This document shows, piece after piece, positions 1 through 6,492 of a stretch of DNA of 37,997 nucleotides (position 1 is its first letter; each line of letters starts with the position of its first letter). The stretch covers positions 1 to 37,997 of the forward strand of contig NZ_JAJBUX010000003.1 in assembly GCF_020860125.1 (NCBI RefSeq). Reading direction: 5' to 3'. Position numbers and translations under genes: made by a program. The notes beneath the pieces were generated by a model. That model searched no databases. It was not told the DNA's origin and saw only the letters and a list, made by a program, of their open reading frames with translations. The DNA comes from Cloacibacillus sp. (GTDB taxonomy: Bacteria; Synergistota; Synergistia; Synergistales; Synergistaceae).

Positions 1-69
1 GCCGTTCTCCTTTAACACGGAGACGGCGTTTTCATAGGCTGTCCGGTTATGCTCAAACAGGTCGATCAT
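1..69 (-). CDS. N-terminus of a DEAD/DEAH-box helicase-like protein (partial)
   Basis: Reading leftwards from an ATG at 69, 23 codons run off the window edge: MIDLFEHNRTAYENAVSVLK followed by ENG. A purine-rich ribosome binding site (GGGAGAGG) lies just upstream of the start. The opening, with LFEHN, a Tyr and an Ala-Val run, resembles the start of DEAD/DEAH helicases with a restriction-type helicase domain, in which the Walker A motif follows shortly after. Walker A itself lies outside the window, so the assignment rests on a short N-terminal match from memory. Confidence 0.5.
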   Translation of the reverse strand, partial: MIDLFEHNRTAYENAVSVLKENG

Positions 70-220
70 GACGTCGTTTCCTCTCCCAACACTGCAAAAC
101 TTCCCTTTTAGGTTCCTGTACGGATGCGGCTGCTGCCTTTATTAAAATTGGCATATCACAGACTTTGTCTTATTTAGATATTGCAGAGAGATAAAAATTG
201 AATTATTTGAAACTATTTAG

Positions 221-253
221 TTGCGGCTAAAAAAGTGTACCTTTTTATCCGGA
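221..253. repeat. Imperfect palindrome related to the 350-379 hairpin
   Basis: The core AAAAAAGTGTACCTTTTT lies in a GCGGC...TCCGG context. Aligned without gaps to the hairpin at 350-379, roughly two thirds of about 33 positions agree, including the A5 and T5 arms and the flanking GGC and CC. Two related dyad sites beside a recombinase gene may be recombinase binding or crossover sites, or ends of a small element. Confidence 0.35.
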
Positions 254-259
254 TAGTTA

Positions 260-288
260 TTGACTTTTATATGGATTCGTTGTATTAA
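260..288 (+). promoter_or_regulatory. Candidate sigma-70 promoter reading towards the 350-379 hairpin
   Basis: TTGACT at 260-265 and TATTAA at 283-288 are separated by exactly 17 bp. A transcript would start near 295 and meet the 13-bp hairpin at 350-379 followed by a T-rich run, giving an RNA of about 95 nt. No convincing protein gene lies between. The only small ORF (309-353, 14 codons) has a weak start context. It could drive a small RNA, or be chance in AT-rich DNA. Confidence 0.35.
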
Positions 289-349
289 TATTGAGACGCA
301 GGATGAGGGAATTTGGCTTTTTTAGGGAGATAATATTGAATATTTGAGT

Positions 350-390
350 GTGGCGAAAAAGGTACGCCTTTTTCGCCACGTTTCTATTTT
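350..390. terminator. Perfect 13-bp stem-loop, probable terminator or recombinase site
   Basis: GTGGCGAAAAAGG at 350-362 pairs perfectly with CCTTTTTCGCCAC at 367-379 around a 4-nt loop. On the plus strand it is followed by a T-rich run up to 390, so it would terminate rightward transcription. It lies directly after the stop codon of the leftward recombinase gene and could also end that transcript, although the minus-strand 3' flank is less U-rich. The similar palindrome at 221-253 suggests a possible second role as a recombinase site. Confidence 0.55.
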
Positions 391-981
391 TTAGCAGTTG
401 GAAGCCCAGCGTTTGAATGTCATATGGTTGATTTTTAGGCGCCGCGCGGCTGATCTGGCGGAGATTTCTCCGTTTTCCCAGGCGGCCTTGACCGCCGCGA
501 ACTCCGGCGGATGGTCCTTTGGGCGGCGTCCGAGGTTGGCGCCCCGCGCTCTCGCCGCTGCGATTCCTTCGGCCTGCCGCTGCCGGATAAATTTACGCTC
601 TGTCTCCGCCACGTAGCTGAGCAGCTGCAGTACGATGTCGGCGATCAGGACGCCGGTGAGGTCGCGGTTCTGCCGCGTATCCAGGAGCGGCATGTCCAGA
701 ACGACGATCGCGGCCTCTTTTTCTTTCGTCAGTATTCGCCACTGTTCCAATATTTCATGATAATTGCGTCCCAGCCGGTCGATGCTTTTGATTATCAGAA
801 TGTCTCCCCGTTTCAGTTTTTTCATCAGCTTCTTGTAGCCCTGCCGCTCAAAATCCTTGCCCGACTGCTTGTCCAAGATGATGTTTTCTGCGGGCACTCC
901 GTATTCCAGCATCGCCGTCCGCTGTCTCTCCTCGTTTTGCTCCTTTGATGAGACCCGTATGTATGCGTATTGATTTCCCAT
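391..981 (-). CDS. Serine recombinase (resolvase/invertase family)
   Basis: A 196-residue site-specific recombinase. The N-terminal catalytic domain opens YAYIRVSSKEQNEERQ, with the nucleophile serine at S11 in the family ARVS position, and continues with the conserved SIDRLGRNY block around residues 66-74 that supplies active-site arginines. The long E helix around 120-140 and a short C-terminal helix-turn-helix (SARSAARRLKINHMTFKRW) complete the small resolvase/invertase layout. It has no large-serine-integrase extension and no IS607-type N-terminal HTH. The gene sits alone in AT-rich DNA next to paired palindromes and has no transposase beside it. It is probably a remnant or cargo of a mobile element; whether it resolves, inverts or is orphaned cannot be seen. 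Confidence 0.9.
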   Translation of the reverse strand: MGNQYAYIRVSSKEQNEERQRTAMLEYGVPAENIILDKQSGKDFERQGYKKLMKKLKRGDILIIKSIDRLGRNYHEILEQWRILTKEKEAAIVVLDMPLLDTRQNRDLTGVLIADIVLQLLSYVAETERKFIRQRQAEGIAAARARGANLGRRPKDHPPEFAAVKAAWENGEISARSAARRLKINHMTFKRWASNC

Positions 982-1315
982 CCGCCACTCCTCCGATAAA
1001 TAAATAGTTCTGCGTTATTTTTTGACTTTACAAGGGAGAAAGTCTTTCACACACTATCATGTCAGCATTACTTTGTGTTTGTCTTTCTGGGGCATGCTTC
1101 TACCAATGACCGGTGGTTTTTAAAAGGGTGATTTTCCTGTTTCTTGGTTAAAATGGCAGTTGGTAATGCCTTTTAGTAATACGCGCTTTATTTCCGATTT
1201 TATATTATTTAAGAAAATATGACGGCCATATGGCCCTCTTATATGTGCCTGTCGGTGTGCGGCAATCTAATAAAATTAGGAGCAATATCTTCGCGGTACG
1301 TTGAATCTTTTTGAC
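982..1315. other. AT-rich intergenic stretch with no gene seen
   Basis: About 330 bp between the recombinase start and the XRE promoter. It is clearly AT-richer than the flanking chromosome and has no ORF with a credible start. A GACTTT...AAAGTC dyad lies near 1022-1042. Composition suggests it belongs to the same acquired segment as the recombinase. Confidence 0.5.
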
Positions 1316-1343
1316 TTGACACAAGAAAAAATAATGCTATATT
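1316..1343 (+). promoter_or_regulatory. Sigma-70 promoter of the XRE-cupin operon
   Basis: TTGACA at 1316-1321 is separated by 16 bp from TATATT at 1338-1343. Transcription would start near 1350, immediately before the palindrome at 1354-1379. It is the only good promoter upstream of the operon at 1400-4887. Confidence 0.7.
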
Positions 1344-1353
1344 GTTTTTATTT

Positions 1354-1379
1354 CCTAATATGAAAATTTTCATGTTGGG
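1354..1379. promoter_or_regulatory. Palindromic operator candidate, likely for autoregulation
   Basis: The 14-bp perfect palindrome ATGAAAATTTTCAT (1360-1373) sits inside a wider imperfect dyad (CCTAAT on the left, GTTGGG on the right). It overlaps the expected transcription start and lies about 20 bp before the XRE regulator start codon. XRE-family repressors commonly bind such dyads at their own promoters, so autoregulation is the simplest reading. Confidence 0.55.
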
Positions 1380-1399
1380 AAAATAAAAGGAGCGGTCTT

Positions 1400-1948
1400 A
1401 TGCACTTTGGAGAGACGATAAAATGCCACAGAAAAGAGAACGGCTGGACCCTCAAAGAGCTTTCTGAGAGATGTGGGTTGTCGGTGGCGCAGCTTTCAAA
1501 GCTGGAGAATGAAAAATCCAGCGCGAGTATCGAAAGCCTGCGAAAACTGGCTAACGTCTTTCGGATACCTCTTTCGTCTATCACTCTAACGGAGTCGGAG
1601 CAAAAGCTGAGTCCGGTGCTGGACGGCGAAGGGTTTATCGTCAGGTGGTGCAGAAGGGGGGATGATAATGTCACTGTAAGGTATTTGACGCTCAACAGGG
1701 AGGCCAGGATGCAGCCGATGATCGTTACGATCCCGGCCGGTATGGATACCGGTGCCTCAAAATCCCATCCCGGCGACGAGTTTTTTTACGTGCTGGATGG
1801 CAGGGTGCGTTTCTTTTACGGAGATGAGGCCTTTGATGTGAAAAGGGGCGATTTTATATATTATAACGGTCTTTTTCAGCACCATTGGCAGAATCTGTCC
1901 GATACTGAGGCACGTATCATGACCTGTAACGACCCGCCAGTAATGTAG
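1400..1948 (+). CDS. XRE-family transcriptional regulator with C-terminal cupin sensor domain
   Basis: A 182-residue protein. Residues about 5-60 form an XRE helix-turn-helix (IKCHRKENGWTLKELSERCG, then LSVAQLSKLENEKSSASIES), the DNA-binding domain. Residues about 105-175 form a small cupin (PGDEFFYVLDGRVRFFYGDE, then GDFIYYNGLFQHHWQN) expected to bind a small ligand. This HTH-cupin architecture is typical of local regulators of amino-acid or amine uptake and degradation genes. An AAGGAG ribosome binding site precedes the ATG. It is the first gene of a co-directional set with a hydrolase-like protein, a symporter and a deacylase, and probably controls it in response to their substrate. Confidence 0.9.
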   Translation: MHFGETIKCHRKENGWTLKELSERCGLSVAQLSKLENEKSSASIESLRKLANVFRIPLSSITLTESEQKLSPVLDGEGFIVRWCRRGDDNVTVRYLTLNREARMQPMIVTIPAGMDTGASKSHPGDEFFYVLDGRVRFFYGDEAFDVKRGDFIYYNGLFQHHWQNLSDTEARIMTCNDPPVM

Positions 1949-1978
1949 CAGAAAATATGAGAGGACGCGATTTGTCTT

Positions 1979-2506
1979 ATGTGTACCGATAGGATCAACG
2001 AATATATGGAAAAAATCGCGCTGGACGCCCCCGTGTTGCCGGAATATCTGGCGAGCGCGGTCGCCGGAGCGATAAAAGACAGGGCTTTGCTTTTTTATTT
2101 CACCTGGAAGACGCTGCAGGATATGCACCCCGAGATAGACGCTGACGCCGTGATGGCGGAGGCCTCGCGCAGGCTTGGCGAGTATAAGGCGCCGAATCTC
2201 GGGAAGGTAGAAGACGCGGAAGAGGCGGTGCTGAATCAGACCTCCAAAGCGGGAATGCTTGCCTTTGATCAGGAGATAACCAAGCTTACGCCGGAGGAGT
2301 CGATAAAGGTCATACGCCGCTGCCCCCATATTGAAGCCTTTGAAGAGCTGGGATGCTCCAGGGAGGAGCGGATAAAGCTCTGCACCAAGCTGCTTATGCC
2401 CCTTGACTTCGCGCTTCTGGCCCCCTACGAAAAGGTCCGCCTTGAATTCCCCAAAAACCTTGCCGCGGACGATGTCTGTGTAATGTGTACCAAGACCGCT
2501 GAATAA
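1979..2506 (+). CDS. L-2-amino-thiazoline-4-carboxylic acid hydrolase-like protein
   Basis: A 175-residue soluble protein with no signal peptide or membrane segment. The C-terminal half (CPHIEAFEELG, then IKLCTKLLMPLDFALLAPY and a C-terminal VCVMCTKT strand) resembles the ATC hydrolase family fold. The founding members open the thiazoline ring of 2-amino-thiazoline-4-carboxylate; most relatives are uncharacterised. The gene lies 30 bp after the XRE regulator and 27 bp before a symporter, so it probably acts on the imported compound. The ATG is not ideally spaced from its purine-rich stretch (GAGAGGA about 16 nt upstream). Family recognition is from motif memory; activity on ATC itself is unproven. 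Confidence 0.5.
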   Translation: MCTDRINEYMEKIALDAPVLPEYLASAVAGAIKDRALLFYFTWKTLQDMHPEIDADAVMAEASRRLGEYKAPNLGKVEDAEEAVLNQTSKAGMLAFDQEITKLTPEESIKVIRRCPHIEAFEELGCSREERIKLCTKLLMPLDFALLAPYEKVRLEFPKNLAADDVCVMCTKTAE

Positions 2507-2533
2507 CAATTACCCTTTGGAGGTTTTTTTGCT

Positions 2534-3913
2534 ATGTATTTGGCAGCTATTCTTATATATCTTTTTGCGCTTCTCGCCGTCGGGGCCTGGCTCGCCAGAA
2601 GAGTCAAGGACTCGAAGAGCTTTCTGGTCGCCGACAGGGCGCTCCCGTGGTATGTCAGCACCGGTACGATCGTCGCCACCTTTATGGGCGCCGGTTCGCT
2701 CATCGGCGCGGCGGGGCTGGCCTACAAAGTCGGCCTCTCCGCGATGTGGATGGACATCGGCGGCATTCTGGCAATTGTGGCGCTGGCCTTTATCGCCGGA
2801 CGTATCCGCCGTTTTGAGGGGCTGACCACTCCCGAGATACTCGGCGTCCGCTTCAACGAACCGACCCGCCTCGTGGCCACGCTGATCATTATCGCGGCGG
2901 AGACGGCGATCGTCGGTTATCAGATACGCGCGGGCGCCTATGTTCTCAAACTCGTCGCCGGCGTCGAGAGCGGCACGGGGATGATCATCACGGCGGCCTT
3001 TATCATCGGTTATACCATGTTTGCGGGGATGCTCTCCGTGGCCTATACTGACCTTATTCAGGGTGTGACGATCATCCTGGCGCTTCTCATCGGCGCGCCC
3101 TACGTGATCGAGGCCGCCGGCGGAATGTCAACGGTGGCCGCCACGCTGCCTCCCGAGAGGCTCAGCCTTCTTGGCAGTTCGTTCCGCGACGCAATGAAGG
3201 TGCTCTTCCCGACCTTCTGTCTCGTCTTCGTCATGCAGCCGATATGGCAGCGCATCTTCTCCTGCAGGGATGAGAAGACATGCCGTATCGCCGTTTCGGC
3301 CAGCGTTCCCGCGCTGATATTCCTCGTGGCGATACTGGCCTTTACAGCGACGATCGGCGCCGTGGTCCTGCCCAACCTGGAGGACGGCGGCACGGTGATC
3401 ATCGCGCTGGCGGCCCACACGCTGCCCCCGGCGATCGGCGTGATCATGCTCTGCGCCGCCGTGGCGGTGATCGTCTCCACGGGAGACTCGATGCTGCTAT
3501 CCGCCTCCTCGAACATCATCAACGACATCTATCTGCGCTATATCAATCCAAAGGCGGAAGAGAAACGCATCCTTTTATATACGCGCCTCGTCGTGCTCTG
3601 CCTGGGCATCCTCGCGCTGATACAGATACAGTACTTCCCGTCGATACTGGCGATGGTCATCTACGCCTATACGATGGAGGGCGGACTGGCTCCGGCCCTT
3701 ATCGCGGCCTTCTATTGGAAACGGGCCACGCCGATTGCCGGACTGGTCTGCGTACTCTCCGCGGGCGTGACGACCGTCGCTTGGGAGGCCATGGGCATGC
3801 CCTTCGGCATCGACACCTTGTTTATGACGATCCTGGTTTCCACGGCGCTGCTTATCGTCGTCAGCTATGTGACGCCGGCTCCGACAGATCAGCAGCTGAG
3901 CAGCTTTAAATAG
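2534..3913 (+). CDS. Sodium:solute symporter (SSS family)
   Basis: A 459-residue integral membrane protein with about 12-13 hydrophobic segments. It starts with the typical SSS pattern: a first membrane helix, then SKSFLVADRALPWYVSTGTI and FMGAGSLIG, followed by the GxxTPEILGxRF loop. This family (PutP/PanF type) imports amino acids, carboxylates or vitamins with Na+. Substrate cannot be read from sequence. A TTGGAGG ribosome binding site lies upstream of the ATG. It is placed between the ATC-hydrolase-like gene and the M14 deacylase, so it probably brings in the compound those two enzymes process. Confidence 0.9.
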   Translation: MYLAAILIYLFALLAVGAWLARRVKDSKSFLVADRALPWYVSTGTIVATFMGAGSLIGAAGLAYKVGLSAMWMDIGGILAIVALAFIAGRIRRFEGLTTPEILGVRFNEPTRLVATLIIIAAETAIVGYQIRAGAYVLKLVAGVESGTGMIITAAFIIGYTMFAGMLSVAYTDLIQGVTIILALLIGAPYVIEAAGGMSTVAATLPPERLSLLGSSFRDAMKVLFPTFCLVFVMQPIWQRIFSCRDEKTCRIAVSASVPALIFLVAILAFTATIGAVVLPNLEDGGTVIIALAAHTLPPAIGVIMLCAAVAVIVSTGDSMLLSASSNIINDIYLRYINPKAEEKRILLYTRLVVLCLGILALIQIQYFPSILAMVIYAYTMEGGLAPALIAAFYWKRATPIAGLVCVLSAGVTTVAWEAMGMPFGIDTLFMTILVSTALLIVVSYVTPAPTDQQLSSFK

Positions 3914-3942
3914 AGATCATTTGTCGAAAGAGGGGACCCAAA

Positions 3943-4887
3943 ATGGGAGAAAAAAAGACTGAGATCATACGTTTTGATACGCCGTGCGGGAAAGAGCTCT
4001 TTTTCCCTGTAGCCACCGTGACCGGCAGCAATCCCGGCCCGTCGGCGGTCATCACGGCCGGCGTGCACGGCTGCGAATACCCGGGGATAGTCTCCGCGAT
4101 AAGACTTTTCAAGGAGCTGACGCCGGAAGATGTCAACGGCAGCGTTAAGATTGTGACCATAACGAGTACCGCGGCCTTTGAGGAGAGGAGCATGTTCGTC
4201 ACTCCTTATGACAGGGTGAACCCCAACCGGGTTTTTCCGGGCAGGGCCGACGGCAGCTACAGCGAGGTGCTGACCTACAGGGCGATGGAGCTGATCGCCG
4301 GCGCCGATTATCATATGGATCTCCACGGCGGTGATATGGTGGAGGATCTCGACCCGTTCTCGATATACCACAGGGGCGATTCCAAGGAGCTTAACGATCT
4401 TTTGTATGAGATCACCCATTACTATGGCCTGCCCAATGTGGTCGTCACCGAGAAGGGCGGACTGTGGCCCGACGACGGCACCACATACGCTAACGTCTCG
4501 GAGCGGCTGCACATACCCTCGGCGATCGTTGAGGTGGGGGCGATGGGGGTGCTTGACGAACCTTCGGTGGAGAAGCACCTTTTCGGCTTGAAGAACGTCC
4601 TGCGGAAGTTCGGAACGCTGAAGGGCGAAGTTTCCCCGGTCACGCCGCCTGAGATATTTGAGAACATGGCGTGGGTATACACCGGGTAGAAGGGTATTTT
4701 CTACATGAACGTCAAGGTCGGCGATTATGTTAAAAATGGAGATACCATCGGCGTACTTGAGGATTATTTCGGTAATTACCTGGAGACCGTGGCCTCTCCC
4801 GTGGACGGCAAAGCCCTCTTCCTTACTGGAAATCCGGCGATGAAGGAGCACGGTCTCGTCGCGGGGATCGGCGTATCGGAGAAATAG
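3943..4887 (+). pseudogene. M14-type succinylglutamate desuccinylase/aspartoacylase homologue interrupted by in-frame UAG
   Basis: Zinc-dependent deacylase of the AstE/AspA branch of the M14 fold. The first 248 codons hold the zinc site HxxE (H42 and E45 in GVHGCEYPG), a probable third ligand in DLHGG (H128), the NPNRVFPGR substrate loop and the VEVGAMG segment with the catalytic glutamate. Codon 249 (4687-4689) is TAG. The same frame continues without another stop for 65 codons, GIFY...VKVGDYVKNG...DYFGN...ASPVDG, which is the normal C-terminal beta domain of the family. Free products would be 3943-4689 and perhaps 4705-4887. The catalytic domain is complete, so a truncated product may still be active. 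A single base change, sequencing error or readthrough could explain the stop. Confidence 0.8.
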
Positions 4888-4907
4888 GGTAATCGTAATA
4901 TTGAGAT

Positions 4908-4953
4908 AAAGAGGAGAGGGTCGCTGTTTCACCGCGTCCCTCTCCTCTTTTAT
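4908..4953. terminator. Bidirectional rho-independent terminator
   Basis: AAAGAGGAGAGGG (4908-4920) pairs perfectly with CCCTCTCCTCTTT (4938-4950) around a 17-nt loop, followed by TTTAT. It lies between the convergent deacylase gene and cysS and can serve both. Confidence 0.85.
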
Positions 4954-4995
4954 CTATTACTGATGTCTCCCTGCCGTTGGCGTTTCCGTCCCAGC

Positions 4996-6402
4996 CTAGA
5001 GAGTCTTTTTCCAGCGCGGCCCCTGCGGGGTGTCCTCGATCACGATCCCTTTGGCCGCGAGCAGATCGCGGATCTCGTCGGAGCGTTTGAAGTTTTTCGC
5101 TTTGCGCGCCTCGGTGCGCTCCGCCAAGAGCGCGTCGATCTCGGCGTCGCCGTCCTCCTCCAGCTTTTCTTCAGAAAGGTAGCCAAGTATTTCATCGGTT
5201 CTCTCGAAGAAGGCCTTCGCCTCGGTCAGCGCCTCTTTGTCTATCTCCTGATGTTCGGTCAGGTGGACGTTGATCGCGCGCACCATCTCAAAGATACAGC
5301 CGACGGCCCCCGCGGTGTTGAAATCGTCGTCCATCGCGGCGGTGAAACCCTCTTCCGCGGCCTTTACCGCCGCGCGCAGAGTCTCGTCGGCCTCGCCGGC
5401 AGCCCTGTTGTCGAGCGCGAAGAGCATGTCCGCGTAGCAGTTATGGAGCCTCTCGAGCGCCGCCTTTGCCTGTTCGAGCCCCTCCTGTGAGAAGTTGAGC
5501 GGCGAACGGTAATGGACGCTCATAAGGAAGAAACGCAGCACCAACGGGTTGACCTTCTGGCGCACGTCGCGAACGGTGAGGAAGTTGCCAAGCGACTTTG
5601 ACATCTTCTCCTTGTCGATGAGCAGATAGGCGTTGTGGAGCCAATACCTGACAAACTGGGCCTCGTTGGCGCACTCGGACTGCGCAATCTCGTTTTCATG
5701 GTGGGGGAAGATGAGGTCGCTGCCGCCGCCGTGGATGTCTATCGTCTTGCCGAGATACTTAGTCGACATCGCGCTGCATTCGATATGCCAGCCGGGGCGG
5801 CCTGGGCCCCAGGGACTCTCCCATGCCGGTTCTCCTGGCTTCGCAGCCTTCCAGAGCGCGAAGTCGAGCGGCTGCTGTTTGCGTTCGTCGACGTCGATGC
5901 GCGCCCCGGAGAGCAGCTCGTCGATGCTCTGCTTGGAGAGTTTGCCGTACTCATTGAAGCTCGCAACGTTGAAGTAGACGTCGCCATCGACCTCATAAGC
6001 ATGCCCCTTTTCGATGAGCGTCTCGATGATCTCTATGATCGCCGCGATCTCGTGCGTGGCGCGCGGGTTGACCGTCGCGCGGCGGATGCCGAGGGCGTCG
6101 GCGTCCTTGTAGTATTCGGCGATGAAGCGTTCGGCGAGTTCGGCGACCGTGATGCCGTCCTCGTTGGCGCGCTTTATCATCTTATCGTCGATGTCGGTGA
6201 AGTTCTGTACATACTTTACCTCGTAGCCGAGACTTTCGAGATAACGCCTGAAGACGTCGAACATCACGAAGGGTCTCGCGTTCCCTATATGGAAAAAATT
6301 ATAGACCGTCGGTCCGCAGACGTAGAAACGGACCCTGCCCTCTTCGAGCGGGACAAATTTTTCCTTTGTTCTGGTTAAATCGTTATATACTGCCAATGCC
6401 AC
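4996..6402 (-). CDS. cysS: Cysteinyl-tRNA synthetase
   Basis: A 468-residue class I aminoacyl-tRNA synthetase that charges tRNA-Cys in the cytoplasm. YVCGPTVYN with C29, a ligand of the zinc that selects cysteine, and the HIGN form of the HIGH motif (38-41) are at the N-terminus. The KMSKS loop (EKMSKSLGNF) is near residue 265. WHIECSAMS and the zinc-site HHENE segment are also intact. The C-terminal helical anticodon region ends in the usual DTPQGPRWKK. The start codon is GTG at 6402 with a GGAGGTG ribosome binding site 8 nt upstream. The gene is divergent from uvrC and shares a roughly 90-bp intergenic region with it. Confidence 0.97.
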   Translation of the reverse strand: MALAVYNDLTRTKEKFVPLEEGRVRFYVCGPTVYNFFHIGNARPFVMFDVFRRYLESLGYEVKYVQNFTDIDDKMIKRANEDGITVAELAERFIAEYYKDADALGIRRATVNPRATHEIAAIIEIIETLIEKGHAYEVDGDVYFNVASFNEYGKLSKQSIDELLSGARIDVDERKQQPLDFALWKAAKPGEPAWESPWGPGRPGWHIECSAMSTKYLGKTIDIHGGGSDLIFPHHENEIAQSECANEAQFVRYWLHNAYLLIDKEKMSKSLGNFLTVRDVRQKVNPLVLRFFLMSVHYRSPLNFSQEGLEQAKAALERLHNCYADMLFALDNRAAGEADETLRAAVKAAEEGFTAAMDDDFNTAGAVGCIFEMVRAINVHLTEHQEIDKEALTEAKAFFERTDEILGYLSEEKLEEDGDAEIDALLAERTEARKAKNFKRSDEIRDLLAAKGIVIEDTPQGPRWKKTL

Positions 6403-6492
6403 CTTTAAGCACCTCCGCGTTACTTCTTACACATTATTGTGATATCCTATACCATGTGGTGGCGTACTGCAATCACAGAAAGGATTAAATTT

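Noticed and set aside
1757..2509. A 250-codon minus-strand frame opposite the cupin regulator and ATC-hydrolase-like gene
   Set aside because: No domain and no ribosome binding site; the plus-strand genes have family motifs and good spacing.
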